From Bacteroidota bacterium (GTDB taxonomy: Bacteria; Bacteroidota; Bacteroidia; B-17B0; Aurantibacillaceae): a DNA stretch of 64,000 nucleotides. The notes beneath the pieces were generated by a model. The model was not told where the DNA came from, did not search any database, and worked only from the letters and a program-made list of their open reading frames with translations. How positions within the stretch are numbered: the first letter of the stretch is position 1; each line of letters begins with the position of its first letter. Both the position numbers and the translations under genes were made by a program. Positions 45,700 through 54,683 of the stretch are shown here, one piece after another. Location of the stretch: NCBI GenBank assembly GCA_003153315.1, contig PLYA01000028.1:118089-182088 (forward strand), read 5' to 3'.

Positions 45700-45731
45700 A
45701 AAGCCCCGTTTAAATTACTAAACAGGGCTTT
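45700..45731. terminator. bidirectional terminator between phaC and the next gene
   Basis: AAAGCCCC-GTTT, an 8-base loop, then AAAC-AGGGCTTT (one internal mismatch) with A/T-rich flanks on both sides. It lies 23 bases after the phaC stop and before the stop of the convergent gene, and can serve both strands. Confidence 0.8.
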
Positions 45732-45753
45732 ATTTATGATATAATTGGTTGTC

Positions 45754-46143
45754 TTAGTTCTCTAACTTAGTATAGGTTGATTTGTCAAATGCAAGAATGG
45801 CAAAAAAGATAACGTGAAAAAATATTAAACCAACAGTAAACCACCCGCCTTTTCCAAAAGATAAAGATAAGCGGTGAATAACCATAATTAAAAGTACCAG
45901 GTTTACAAATGGTATAAGCATCAAAAGGAGCCACCACCAAGGCTTGTTTACTATTTTAAGCAAAACAATAATGTTATAAATAGGTATAATACAAGCCCAA
46001 CCGGGTTGCCCTGCTTTATCATAAATTTTCCAATGACAAATTATTGTAAATACTGCTATAGCAAGTATAAATAACATGATACCCATTCCAAGGCCTGCAA
46101 GTAAACCCATAAGACCTGCTGTTGCTAATTGTTGTTCTTCCAT
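45754..46143 (-). CDS. DUF5684-like small membrane protein
   Basis: A 129-residue membrane protein from the ATG at 46143, with three to four transmembrane helices. WKIYDKAGQPGWACIIPIYN and KPWWWLLLMLIPFVNLVLL are characteristic of this family, which is sometimes found linked to signal peptidase genes. Function unknown. The frame extends to 46209, but that extra part is basic and precedes the conserved region, so the shorter start is preferred. Confidence 0.75.
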   Translation of the reverse strand: MEEQQLATAGLMGLLAGLGMGIMLFILAIAVFTIICHWKIYDKAGQPGWACIIPIYNIIVLLKIVNKPWWWLLLMLIPFVNLVLLIMVIHRLSLSFGKGGWFTVGLIFFHVIFFAILAFDKSTYTKLEN

Positions 46144-46317
46144 AAATTTTGTTTTTTTAAAAGTTATTATTAATTTAGGATGCAAGATACTTGTATTTTT
46201 TAAACACACAAAAATTGGTCGAACAAAAACAATCGTTTGTTAGTTATTTTAGTGTCTTTGTGGAAAGTTTGTTATCCAATCTATTTTTCCAACCTTTGCG
46301 CTCCTTATTTGTAAACT

Positions 46318-47118
46318 ATGCTTAATCTAACCAAACCCCTTGTTTTTCTTGATTTAGAAACTACCGGAGTAAATCCTGCATCTGACAGGATTATTGATAT
46401 TGCTCTACTTAAAGCCTTGCCAGATGGTGGTACCGAAACCAAAACATGGCGTGTTAACCCGGGTGTTCCTATACCTGAAGCCACTACTAAAATACATGGC
46501 ATAAAAAATGAAGATGTTGTTGATGCACCTCTTTTTGCTGCTATAGTACCACAAGTACTTGATTTTATGGGTACTGCCGATTTGGGTGGGTATAATTCCA
46601 CCCGTTTTGATATCCCTTTATTGATTGAGGAATGTATGCGTGCCGGTTTCGACTTCGATTTAAAGAACCGAAAATTGATTGACGCCCAGCACATTTTTTA
46701 TATGATGGAACCCCGCAACCTTACTGCCGCTTACAGGTTTTATTGCAATAAGAAATTAGAGAATGCCCACAGTGCCGAAGCCGATATAAAAGCTACCTAC
46801 GAAGTGTTTTTAGCGCAGATAGAAAAATACAAAGATGTGCAGATAGAAACCAAAAGCGGAGAACTCATTACTCCTATTCACAACAACATCAATACGCTGG
46901 CTTCATACATAAGCGATAATCAGTCGGTTGATTTGGTAGGGCGCATTGTATTAAATGATAAAGGCGTTGAGGTTTTTAATTTTGGTAAGTATAAAGACAA
47001 AGCCATTGAAGAGGTATTTAAAAAAGAGCCCTCTTATTACCATTGGATGATGCAGGGCGATTTTACACACTACACCAAAAAAATCATTACCCAGATAATG
47101 CTGCGTACTAAAGGTTAG
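46318..47118 (+). CDS. DnaQ-like 3'-5' exonuclease
   Basis: A 266-residue DEDDh exonuclease. VFLDLETTGVNPASDRIIDI (Asp and Glu, about 9-28), KIHGIKNEDV, YNSTRFDIPLLIEEC (second Asp) and HSAEADIKATYEV (His and last Asp) form the site. The C-terminal FNFGKYKDKAIEEVFKKEP resembles the ExoX-like C-terminal module. It probably trims single-stranded DNA ends or proofreads. It is convergent with the NHL gene, overlapping it by 4 bases. Confidence 0.85.
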   Translation: MLNLTKPLVFLDLETTGVNPASDRIIDIALLKALPDGGTETKTWRVNPGVPIPEATTKIHGIKNEDVVDAPLFAAIVPQVLDFMGTADLGGYNSTRFDIPLLIEECMRAGFDFDLKNRKLIDAQHIFYMMEPRNLTAAYRFYCNKKLENAHSAEADIKATYEVFLAQIEKYKDVQIETKSGELITPIHNNINTLASYISDNQSVDLVGRIVLNDKGVEVFNFGKYKDKAIEEVFKKEPSYYHWMMQGDFTHYTKKIITQIMLRTKG

Positions 47119-48440
47119 CGCACTATAACCACCCGTTTATTTATAATACCCTCATTGCTTTGCAGGCTTATATTATAAACACCCTCATTTAAACTGCTTG
47201 CATCTATACTTGTTTTGCCATTTATGGTTTGGCTTAATACCAGCTTACCATTAATATCATACACCTGCATAGTTTGTTTGGTTGCGCTGCTTGGCTCTAT
47301 AACAAAGCTACCGTTGTTGGGGTTGGGGTATATGTTTAGTTGTTCATTGTTATTTGTAAACTCTTCTATGCCTGTCGTTTGTCCAGCATTTGTTATCTTG
47401 CGTATGCGTATATTATCAAAATCAGCTATATATAAATTACCGGAAGCATCAAGAGCTAAACCATATGGTTGATATACGGCAGCAGCAGTAGATTGCCCCC
47501 CATCTCCACTAAAAGCTCCTGTTCCGTTTCCAGCTATAGTATTTATGATACCTGATGAACTTACTTTTCGTATACGATCATTCCATGTATCGGCAATAAA
47601 TATATTTCCCGAAGCATCGCAAGCTACTCCATTTGAATATTTCATTTTCGCAGCGGTTGCCTGCCCTCCGTCTCCTGTAAAACCAGAAGTGCCATTACCT
47701 GCTACTGTGATTATAATGCCGGATGTATTTACTTTACGAATTCGAAAATTAAAGTAATCACAAATATAAATATTACCTAAAGGATCAAGAGCTACTGCGT
47801 GTGGACCATTTAATTGGGCTGCAGTAGCTTGCCCTCCGTCTCCAAAACTACCACCACCACCTGCAACGGTATTTATAACACCTGATGTGGTAACCTTTCG
47901 TATGAAACCATTGCTATCAGCAATATATAAATTACCTGATGTGTCACAAGCTACACCTAAAGGATTGCCTATCGCAGCAGCAGTAGCTTGTCCTCCGTCT
48001 CCACTGTAAGCGTTTGTGCCGTTACCTGCATAGGTGCTTATTATACCAGTAGTATTTACTTTGCGTATGCGATAATTTACATTATCAGCGATATATATAT
48101 TACCTAATTTATCACAAGCTACACTCCATGGACTATTTAATTTTGCAGCCGTTGCTGCTGCACCGTCTCCACTGTAACCTGCCGCACCAGTACCTGCTAC
48201 AGTACTTATTTTACCTGTACTTATTGTTACTTTACGAATTCGATTATTTGCTTCATCGGCAATATAATAATTACCTGCCGCATCAAAAGCTACTGCCTGT
48301 GGATTACATAATTCTGCAGAAGTAGCAGCAGCGCCGTCTCCGGCATAAGCACAAGTTCCATTACCAGCAACAGTAGTTATTATTTGTGCATTCGCATTAA
48401 TTGTAAATACTGTTGCTAAAATTAATAGTGATTTTTTCAT
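47115..48440 (-). CDS. secreted NHL-repeat protein with T9SS sorting domain
   Basis: A 441-residue exported protein. The signal peptide (MKKSLLILATVFTINANA) is followed by six or so NHL-type blades of about 55 residues, each of the form TVAGNGTxxYxGDGGQATAA then ACDxxGNIYIADxxNxRIRKV, forming a beta-propeller. The C-terminal LNIYPNPNNGSFVIEP and YNISLQSNEGIINKRVVIV are a type A Por (T9SS) sorting domain. So it should cross the outer membrane by type IX secretion and be anchored or released at the surface. The blade repeats are also clear in the DNA, about 165 bases each. Confidence 0.92.
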   Translation of the reverse strand: MKKSLLILATVFTINANAQIITTVAGNGTCAYAGDGAAATSAELCNPQAVAFDAAGNYYIADEANNRIRKVTISTGKISTVAGTGAAGYSGDGAAATAAKLNSPWSVACDKLGNIYIADNVNYRIRKVNTTGIISTYAGNGTNAYSGDGGQATAAAIGNPLGVACDTSGNLYIADSNGFIRKVTTSGVINTVAGGGGSFGDGGQATAAQLNGPHAVALDPLGNIYICDYFNFRIRKVNTSGIIITVAGNGTSGFTGDGGQATAAKMKYSNGVACDASGNIFIADTWNDRIRKVSSSGIINTIAGNGTGAFSGDGGQSTAAAVYQPYGLALDASGNLYIADFDNIRIRKITNAGQTTGIEEFTNNNEQLNIYPNPNNGSFVIEPSSATKQTMQVYDINGKLVLSQTINGKTSIDASSLNEGVYNISLQSNEGIINKRVVIVR

Positions 48441-48532
48441 GTTTTTGGTTTTATTGGTTAAAGATAATTATTCGTTTTTAATTGTTATTTATTTTTGCAC
48501 TCATGCATTCGCTTCGCTCGGCTGTTTTTTAT

Positions 48533-48602
48533 TTGTCATTGCGAGGGTAATCCCGAAGCAATCTCACAATTAGCGATTGCCGCGCTTCGCTCGCAATGAC
48601 AA
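48533..48602. repeat. dispersed palindromic element, GTCATTGCGAG family
   Basis: A 70-base element bounded by perfect 13-base inverted ends (TTGTCATTGCGAG and CTCGCAATGACAA). The inside shares GAAGCAATCT and GATTGCCGCGCTTCGC blocks with a copy at 61642-61715 in opposite orientation. Such short repeats occur between genes in many bacteria. It ends 4 bases from the stop of the next gene and could fold as a terminator-like hairpin. The gap 48441-48532 before it holds nothing I can name. Confidence 0.85.
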
Positions 48603-48606
48603 TTAA

Positions 48607-49356
48607 CTACGCCAAATTAATGGTTATGCAATTGCACCATGGGCCACTCTTTTCGGGGTGTACCACATCAAACCAACGGAAGAAGATGTACATAATTTTA
48701 CCTGCGTTTGCCAAACCAAAATCGTAAGGAAACAGGGCGTGGGTATCGACCCCTTGATACGGACAATCTTCGGGCCCTACAGGTGGTGCAGGTTGCACCT
48801 GCCCTGCGGCTACACGGGCAACCATATCATAACTAAACTGAGGTATCATACCATCGGGGCTGCTGTGTTTGCTGGCATCGTGGCTTGTTTTGCAACCAAT
48901 AAGGTAAGTGCAAGAGCCTTTTGGAGTTAGCGATACGATGATTTGTTCTAACGTATGGGGGCCTGCGGTGCGCGCAGTTGATACGGGCAGCGTGCCCAGT
49001 GTGCCGTGGTTAGTTATGGTAAATGCCGTGTTGTAGAGCACGTTCTCCTTATTCCAGGGGCGCAGTATGTTTTTTAAGAATAGTTTTTTGGCATTATTAA
49101 ATGCCGTTGTTTGCACCGATGTGTGCGTACCTTTTACTGATACGGGAGTCCATTTGGTTTGCAGGTCGGCAATAGCGGGTGCTACTTTGTTTGCCCAACT
49201 GTTTAGCGCCCTTAATGAAAAATACGGAAACCCATCGGGTGCGTTTCCGGTGGCTATAAAAGCGTTTATTTGCGCTAAAAAATTTGCCAACCAAGTCATA
49301 AACGGGTGGTTAGACGTGGGTATGCTCGTTTTGGTTTTTCTTTTTATTAGTCCCAT
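48607..49356 (-). CDS. uncharacterised helical plus fibronectin/Ig-like protein
   Basis: A 249-residue protein of unknown function, no signal peptide. The N-terminal half is helical with SNHPFMTWLANFLAQINAF, FSLRALNSWANKVAPAIADL and NNAKKLFLKNILRPWNKENV. The C-terminal half looks beta-rich and ends GKIMYIFFRWFDVVHPEKSG then PWCNCITI. This ending resembles a family in which the last strands read like YFCLRWENTRGEKGPWSE (recalled), so it may be a divergent member. GC content is higher than in neighbours. Array R2 lies just 5' of the gene, 59 bases from the ATG. Same general build as the gene at 23113-23865, but no clear sequence identity. Confidence 0.75.
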   Translation of the reverse strand: MGLIKRKTKTSIPTSNHPFMTWLANFLAQINAFIATGNAPDGFPYFSLRALNSWANKVAPAIADLQTKWTPVSVKGTHTSVQTTAFNNAKKLFLKNILRPWNKENVLYNTAFTITNHGTLGTLPVSTARTAGPHTLEQIIVSLTPKGSCTYLIGCKTSHDASKHSSPDGMIPQFSYDMVARVAAGQVQPAPPVGPEDCPYQGVDTHALFPYDFGLANAGKIMYIFFRWFDVVHPEKSGPWCNCITINLA

Positions 49357-49415
49357 GTTTTTTGGTTTTTTAGGTTGATTTTATGGTTTAGATAGCTGTT
49401 TTTAACATTTTGACT

Positions 49416-49667
49416 CGTGCGGGAAGTATCTGAAATCGTGCGTAAAGTATTTCCACTCGTGCGTAAAATATCTAAAATCGTGCGTAAAGTATTTCCACTC
49501 GTGCGTAAAATATCTAAAATCGTGCGTAAAGTATCTCCACTCGTGCGTAAAGTATCTCCACTCGTGCGTAAAGTATTTCCACTCGTGCGGGAAGCATCTG
49601 AATTTGTGCGGTATGCAACTAAATTTGTGCCATTTACAGCTAAACTCATGTGCTTAGCAGTTAAAAA
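49416..49667. repeat. 21-bp imperfect tandem repeat array R2, 12 units
   Basis: Twelve units of exactly 21 bases from 49416 to 49667. Core units begin CGTGCGTAAAGTAT or CGTGCGTAAAATAT, alternating so that a 42-base period is visible for units 2-5; the last three units diverge (TGTGCGG, TGTGCCA, CATGTGC). The minus strand is open through it as RTSGNTLRTILDIL-like 7-residue repeats. Sequence is unrelated to arrays R1 and R3, but the period is the same. It lies between the unknown gene and hemB. Confidence 0.95.
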
Positions 49668-49715
49668 AGTGTAAAGCGAAACTAAACGGTGCTTTTTGGC
49701 AAAGCGGAGCGAAAG

Positions 49716-49741
49716 AGCGGATAGCGGATAGCGGATAGCGG
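49716..49741. repeat. heptanucleotide repeat AGCGGAT
   Basis: AGCGGAT is repeated 3.7 times without interruption. Seven bases is one third of the 21-base period of the array ending 49 bases before. It may be a seed or decay product of array growth, or chance slippage. The remaining bases of 49668-49987 hold this repeat, one dispersed element and no gene I can support. Confidence 0.8.
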
Positions 49742-49905
49742 AAGTTAAGAATCATATAACAAAATTATAACTTATTTTGATATGGCAATATTAATTTTGC
49801 GTTAAGTTTTTGCGTTATGGGATTAGCTCAGCTTCTTTTATTATTTTTTATTGTATCGCTGAACGCTGAAAAAGCGTTTGCAACGAAAATCCTTTTGCTT
49901 TGTAA

Positions 49906-49960
49906 CGTCATGCTGAACTTGTTTCAGCATCTGAGATTCCGAAACAAGTTCGGAATGACG
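49906..49960. repeat. dispersed palindromic element, CGTCATGCTGAAC family
   Basis: A 55-base dyad: CGTCATGCTGAACTTGTTTC at the left and its complement GAAACAAGTTCGGAATGACG at the right, 18 of 20 pairs. It is a different family from the GTCATTGCGAG elements although the outer CGTCAT is shared. It lies 28 bases past the hemB stop and may act as a transcription stop. Confidence 0.8.
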
Positions 49961-49987
49961 AAATGCGCCGGACCGCCCCAAAAGAAC

Positions 49988-50959
49988 TTATTTATGCTTC
50001 AAAGCCCATTCTTTGGCAAAATAGGTAAGTATAATTTTGGCTCCGGCACGTTTTATGCTTAGTAAAACCTCGTCGCGGGTTTTATCGCCATCTATCCAGC
50101 CTTTGGCTGCAGCCGCTTTCACCATAGCATACTCTCCGCTTACATGATACGCGGCAATGGGCAAAGCAAAATTATCGTTCAACAGTTTTATCACATCCAA
50201 ATAAGCCAAAGCAGGTTTTACCATCAAAAAATCGGCCCCTTCGGCAAAATCAAGCTCGGCTTCCAGCAAAGCTTCCTTGCTGTTGGCGGGGTTCATTTGG
50301 TAGGTTTTCTTATCGCCAAACTTAGGCGCACTTTCCAAGGCATCTCTAAACGGACCATAAAAAGCGCTGGCATACTTAGCGGTATAAGCCATAATAGATA
50401 CGTTGTTAAATCCTGCCTCATCCAACTCTTCTCGTATATACCCTACACGCCCATCCATCATATCACTCGGGCCTACCATATCGCTGCCGGCCTCTGCCTG
50501 GGCAACAGCCATGCGTGCCAATATTTCTAAGGTTTCATCGTTCAGTATCTCTCCGTTTTTCACAAAACCATCATGTCCATCACTGCTATAGGGGTCCATG
50601 GCAACATCCGTCATAAGTATAGCTTCCGGAAATTGCTTTTTAATTTCCTTTATGGCACGCAAATAAATTCCTTTTTTATTCCAGCTCTCGCTGGCAGTTT
50701 TGTTCTTTAATTTCTCTTCAATATTCGGAAAGGGAGCAAAAGTAGTGATGCCCAGTTTCAGACAACTTTCAATTTCTTTCAGTAATAAATCCAGGCTATA
50801 GCGATAAATACCCGGCATAGATTTAATTTCGGTTTGCTTATTCTTTCCGTTTATTAAAAAAACAGGGTATATAAAGTCTTTAACCGATACACTGTTTTCT
50901 TCTACCAAACTACGTATGGCTTGGTTCTTACGGTTTCTGCGCGGACGATGTGTTATCAT
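49988..50959 (-). CDS. hemB: porphobilinogen synthase
   Basis: A 323-residue enzyme of haem synthesis that joins two 5-aminolaevulinates. RPRRNRKNQAIRSLV starts it; the Schiff-base lysines lie in YTAKYASAFYGPFRDAL and FLMVKPALAYLDVI. The metal region reads DVAMDPYSSDGHDG, with Asp in place of the Cys of zinc-dependent enzymes (DVCLCxYTxHGHCG), so this is a magnesium-type HemB. The length is normal. Confidence 0.95.
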   Translation of the reverse strand: MITHRPRRNRKNQAIRSLVEENSVSVKDFIYPVFLINGKNKQTEIKSMPGIYRYSLDLLLKEIESCLKLGITTFAPFPNIEEKLKNKTASESWNKKGIYLRAIKEIKKQFPEAILMTDVAMDPYSSDGHDGFVKNGEILNDETLEILARMAVAQAEAGSDMVGPSDMMDGRVGYIREELDEAGFNNVSIMAYTAKYASAFYGPFRDALESAPKFGDKKTYQMNPANSKEALLEAELDFAEGADFLMVKPALAYLDVIKLLNDNFALPIAAYHVSGEYAMVKAAAAKGWIDGDKTRDEVLLSIKRAGAKIILTYFAKEWALKHK

Positions 50960-50964
50960 ATCTT

Positions 50965-51528
50965 TTAACTGATTATTCTTTCTTTTACTGCCTCTGCCGG
51001 ATTGCCCTGATAAATAGTATAGTCGTTCATGTTTTTAGTAGCTATAGAACCCACCGTCAATACCGCATGATTACCCACTATCACACTCGGACAAACCACA
51101 GATTTAGCGCCAACCCAACTTCCTTTTTTCAGTGTAATGTTACCTGTAATTAAATCAAAACTTGTTTTTTTATAATCGTGGTTTCCGCACAAAAGCATTG
51201 CTCCTTGCGAAATACATACATTATCTTCAATCACTACATCGGCTAAATTATCTATCCACACATGTTCTCCAATCCACACATGGTTGCCAACCGTTAAACG
51301 CCAGGGGTATTTAATATTTACATGTGGCTTAATAACAACCCCTTTACCAATTTTTGCCCCGAACATTTTAAGCAAGGATATTTTGATAGAATTTATAGGA
51401 AAAGCAGATTTAAAAAATGCTGCGCTTATAAAATACCAGCCTATTCTTGCAAAAGCAGAAGCACCTGTTTTGTACCAACTGTTGTTAAAAGAAGAAAGAT
51501 CGGTCTCTTTTTTTTGCATCAGATGCAA
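50965..51528 (-). CDS. WcaF-like O-acetyltransferase
   Basis: A 187-residue left-handed beta-helix acetyltransferase. LLKMFGAKIGKGVVIKPHVN, VGNHVWIGEHVWIDNLADVV, MLLCGNHDYKKTSFDL (the catalytic His) and IYQGNPAEAVKERI match the colanic acid acetyltransferase WcaF group. It O-acetylates a polysaccharide sugar. It lies 5 bases upstream of hemB, outside the O-antigen operon. A transcription stop follows the gene upstream of it. Confidence 0.85.
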   Translation of the reverse strand: MHLMQKKETDLSSFNNSWYKTGASAFARIGWYFISAAFFKSAFPINSIKISLLKMFGAKIGKGVVIKPHVNIKYPWRLTVGNHVWIGEHVWIDNLADVVIEDNVCISQGAMLLCGNHDYKKTSFDLITGNITLKKGSWVGAKSVVCPSVIVGNHAVLTVGSIATKNMNDYTIYQGNPAEAVKERIIS

Positions 51529-51547
51529 AGTTAGCTGATTATGCGCA

Positions 51548-51577
51548 TAAAAAAAGAGCTTGTTTTTAGCAAGCTCT
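51548..51577 (-). terminator. intrinsic terminator of the secreted protein gene
   Basis: On the minus strand AGAGCTTG, an 8-base loop, CAAGCTCT, then a run of T. It starts 30 bases after the stop at 51607 and fits a factor-independent terminator for that gene. Confidence 0.8.
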
Positions 51578-51606
51578 CTTTTACATATTATATATTTATG
51601 ATACGA

Positions 51607-52263
51607 TTATTTTCCGCCACGCATTTTTTGCATGTCTTCCATTTTCATTTCAGTATATCCTTCAGTTGAAACTTTAAACTGAGAGTCTGATACAGGCGAG
51701 GTAGTAACTTTGGTTGCAGTCATTTTCATTTTCATAGGCCCTTGGTTAGAATCAAACTCAAGCGGAGCACCTTTCAAACCTTTAAATTGTCCTGCCATTC
51801 TTCCACCACTGGTATATGGTAATTTTTCGCAGTACCACACATTCAATTTTTGTGTTTCTCCTTTTTGGTCTTTTACCTCAACAACTGCTTTCTTACATTC
51901 GTATCCGGCAATTGTTTTCTTCTCTTCAGAATAGGTGATTTTTGGCTCCGGATTCTTTTTAGATTCTTTTTCAATATCGGCTTTAGTCATTTTAATATAT
52001 GATTTTTGACCCATACCATCCATTAAAGTCAAACTTCCGTCATCGTCTGATACAGTAATAGTTGACATCATAGCCGAAGAAAACTCGGCACGGGATTTTT
52101 TATCTTTAAAAGACATGGTTAATTCCATGCCCTTCATCATACTGGCTTGTTCTGGCGGGATACCATCTACAGTTACGCTATAGGTAACAGTGCCTTCTTT
52201 AATTTGAGCTTGCGCGGCAAACATACCTACTATAGCTGCTGCAGTTAATAATATTTTTTTCAT
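51607..52263 (-). CDS. secreted DUF4412/GLPGLI-like protein
   Basis: A 218-residue exported protein with signal peptide MKKILLTAAAIVGMFAAQA. EGTVTYSVTVDGIP, MSFKDKKSRAEFSS, YSEEKKTIAGYECKKAVVEV, and LNVWYCEKLPYTSG form the pattern of DUF4412-like proteins, beta-rich and of unknown role. Met-rich near the end. The gene at 52361 codes for a related lipoprotein with the same order (EIAGYKCKKVLATM, FDVWYTEEL), so the two are tandem paralogues. Confidence 0.8.
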   Translation of the reverse strand: MKKILLTAAAIVGMFAAQAQIKEGTVTYSVTVDGIPPEQASMMKGMELTMSFKDKKSRAEFSSAMMSTITVSDDDGSLTLMDGMGQKSYIKMTKADIEKESKKNPEPKITYSEEKKTIAGYECKKAVVEVKDQKGETQKLNVWYCEKLPYTSGGRMAGQFKGLKGAPLEFDSNQGPMKMKMTATKVTTSPVSDSQFKVSTEGYTEMKMEDMQKMRGGK

Positions 52264-52360
52264 TGGTTTTTGTTTTTTTATTTTGGGTGCTAAATTACAA
52301 TTTATGTGCCAAACTATTTTATCATTTTTTTAGCGGAATATTAAAAGGATAAGCGGTTTT

Positions 52361-53029
52361 TTATTGAATTGATTTAAAAAACTCATCCATTTCTTTTTTC
52401 GAAATTACTTTATAGTAAGCCGGCAATTCAAATTCATCGTTAGATATTTTTTCTTTTTCCACTCCCTTTGCGGTAAACTCTAATTCTAAACCAAACTTCT
52501 TAAGGCGATATTGCATTAACATTCCCTTTATTTTATCGTAAGGAGTATTCGCATTTGGATTAGTTATATTAAGTTCTTCCGTATACCAAACATCAAATTT
52601 ATTACTGGGATCGTCGGCCATAGTAGCTAGTACTTTTTTGCATTTATAGCCAGCAATTTCTTTCTTTTCATCAGTTTCTTCAAAATCTAGTTGATATGCT
52701 TTATTGTCTTGTTCAATCGCTTTCTCATCATCAATACAAGCTTGCTTTACATCAAATACCTTTACTAATTGGGTTAAATTTTTCTTTGCCGGATTAAAAA
52801 TAAAAGTAGTAGTAAACACACCCATGGTGCTCATTTCTGCTGCAAGCATATTATCTTTAAACTTTACTGTCATTTTACCCGGAGCCAAACCTGCCATAGG
52901 GTTGCTTTCATCAACAGGTTTCACATCATAATCTATAACGCCTTCTTTAATATATTTAGGGTTGGCATACTTACAGGACGAAGCAAAGAATGCCAGCAAA
53001 ATAATATAAAAACAGAATTTTTCTTTCAC
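52361..53029 (-). CDS. lipoprotein, paralogue of the DUF4412-like neighbour
   Basis: A 222-residue lipoprotein. The lipobox is FFASSC, Cys19, after a hydrophobic stretch. The mature part has YIKEGVIDYDVKPVD, MTVKFKDNMLAAEMSTMGVF, KKEIAGYKCKKVLATM and KFDVWYTEEL, in the same order as in 51607-52263. It is likely anchored in the outer or inner membrane facing the periplasm. Role unknown. Confidence 0.8.
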   Translation of the reverse strand: MKEKFCFYIILLAFFASSCKYANPKYIKEGVIDYDVKPVDESNPMAGLAPGKMTVKFKDNMLAAEMSTMGVFTTTFIFNPAKKNLTQLVKVFDVKQACIDDEKAIEQDNKAYQLDFEETDEKKEIAGYKCKKVLATMADDPSNKFDVWYTEELNITNPNANTPYDKIKGMLMQYRLKKFGLELEFTAKGVEKEKISNDEFELPAYYKVISKKEMDEFFKSIQ

Positions 53030-53122
53030 CTGCTAAATTTACAAAGTCTGCAAGTTAGTATTTTTGTTTTAAACAACAATTATTGAAAGTATAATTGTAA
53101 ATTAGCAATAAAAACTAATTAT

Positions 53123-54556
53123 CTAATACCCTAAAATCTTCAACATACTTTTGTAACTCTGCTCTTTGGCAAACAAACGGGTAACTATTTCTCCGTTTTC
53201 ATCTCTATCTACCAAAATATGTTTGGGCGCTGGTATCAGGCAATGCTGCGTTCCACCATAACCCGCCAAAGATTCCTGATAAGCCCCTGTATGAAAGAAG
53301 CCAATATACAAAGGTTGTTTTTGGTCTTCAGTAATCTTTGGTAAAAATACCTGATTGGTATGGGCCTCGCTGTTATAATAATCCATACTATCGCAGGTCA
53401 ATCCCCCAAGATTTACAGTCTGAAAAGGCTTATCCCAATGGTTAACGGCAAGCAAAATAAAACGCTGATTAATTCCCCAGGTATCGGGCAGTGTGGTAAT
53501 AAAAGAACTGTCTATCATATACCAGGTCTCCCTGTCATTTTGCTGTTTTTGATCAATAATAGAGTAGAGGGTAGCTCCACTTTCACCTACTGTATAAGAA
53601 CCGAACTCCGTAAAAATATTAGGCTCATCAATCTCATTTTGTGTGCAAAAGCTCTTAATCTGCTCCACAATTTCTTCAATCATGTATTCATAATCATACT
53701 CAAATCCCAAGGAGTTACGAATTGGCATTCCACCGCCAATGTTAAGTGAATCAAGAGTAGGGCAAATCTTTTTAAGTTCCAAGTATATATTCATACACTT
53801 AATAAGTTCAGTCCAGTAGTATATGGTATCTTTTATACCGGTATTAATAAAAAAGTGAAGGAGTTTCAGTTCAAACTTAGAATTATCTTTAATTTTCTCT
53901 TTATAATATTCTAAAATATCAGTATGTCGAATGCCTAAACGGGACGAATAGAACAAAAATGAAGGTTCTTCTTCGGTTGAAATACGTATACCCAATTTAG
54001 TTTTAGGAACCTTTATATGTTTTTGATAATATTCAATCTCCTTTTTATGGTCAAGCACCGGAATTACATTAAAACCCTCATTGATTAATTCTACTATATT
54101 TTGCTGGTATAAAGGGCGTTTATATCCGTTACAAATAATATAAGTATCTTTGCTGAGGTGTTTCTTTTTATATTGTTCTTTGATAATAGGTATGTCAAAT
54201 GCGGATGAAGTCTCAATATGCACGTCATTTTTAAGGACTTCATCGGTTACAAACGAAAAGTGAGAGCTTTTGGTGCAATAGCAGTAAAAGTACTTGCCTT
54301 TATAGTCAACTTTAGCCATAGCAACATGAAAAAGCTTCTTTGCTTTTTGTATTTGTTGTCCGATTTTAGGCAAATAAGTAATTTTTAAAGGAGTTCCATA
54401 CTGTTTTATGATGTCCATTAAGGGAATATCATTAAAACTAAGCTCATTATCAACTACTTTAAAGCCCTCTTGCGGGAAGTTAAAGGTTTGATTAATAAGA
54501 TCTGAATAGGTCTTTTCTTTCAGTTCTTTATATATTTTCTCTTTTGGTTCTTTCAT
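53123..54556 (-). CDS. arginine decarboxylase-like fold III PLP enzyme
   Basis: A 477-residue protein of the alanine-racemase-like (fold III) decarboxylases. KYFYCYCTKSSHFSFV holds the likely PLP lysine, HFFINTG and LDSLNIGGGMPI bind phosphate, FTEFGSYTVGESG and NLGGLTCDSMDYY hold further cofactor residues. It resembles the short arginine decarboxylase of Bacteroidota (about 460-480 residues), less than SpeA (about 630). It would make agmatine from arginine. The ureohydrolase gene is divergent from it, 127 bases away, which supports an arginine/polyamine role. Confidence 0.78.
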   Translation of the reverse strand: MKEPKEKIYKELKEKTYSDLINQTFNFPQEGFKVVDNELSFNDIPLMDIIKQYGTPLKITYLPKIGQQIQKAKKLFHVAMAKVDYKGKYFYCYCTKSSHFSFVTDEVLKNDVHIETSSAFDIPIIKEQYKKKHLSKDTYIICNGYKRPLYQQNIVELINEGFNVIPVLDHKKEIEYYQKHIKVPKTKLGIRISTEEEPSFLFYSSRLGIRHTDILEYYKEKIKDNSKFELKLLHFFINTGIKDTIYYWTELIKCMNIYLELKKICPTLDSLNIGGGMPIRNSLGFEYDYEYMIEEIVEQIKSFCTQNEIDEPNIFTEFGSYTVGESGATLYSIIDQKQQNDRETWYMIDSSFITTLPDTWGINQRFILLAVNHWDKPFQTVNLGGLTCDSMDYYNSEAHTNQVFLPKITEDQKQPLYIGFFHTGAYQESLAGYGGTQHCLIPAPKHILVDRDENGEIVTRLFAKEQSYKSMLKILGY

Positions 54557-54683
54557 AAAAGTTAAATCTGAGTGAGTTACATTACCTGTTAAAGTATATA
54601 TGTAAAGTAGTTACATCTCTATTATAAATGCAAAGATATTTAATAATATCGAAGTTTAATATTAACAAATTATTATTTTTTAT

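Noticed and set aside
49347..49674. Open frames on both strands through array R2
   Set aside because: Same reason as for R1; the minus frame even runs into the real gene's start region. Array better treated as a DNA repeat.
49817..50062. An 81-codon plus-strand frame
   Set aside because: It runs through a dispersed palindromic repeat and into the end of hemB; no protein family recognised.
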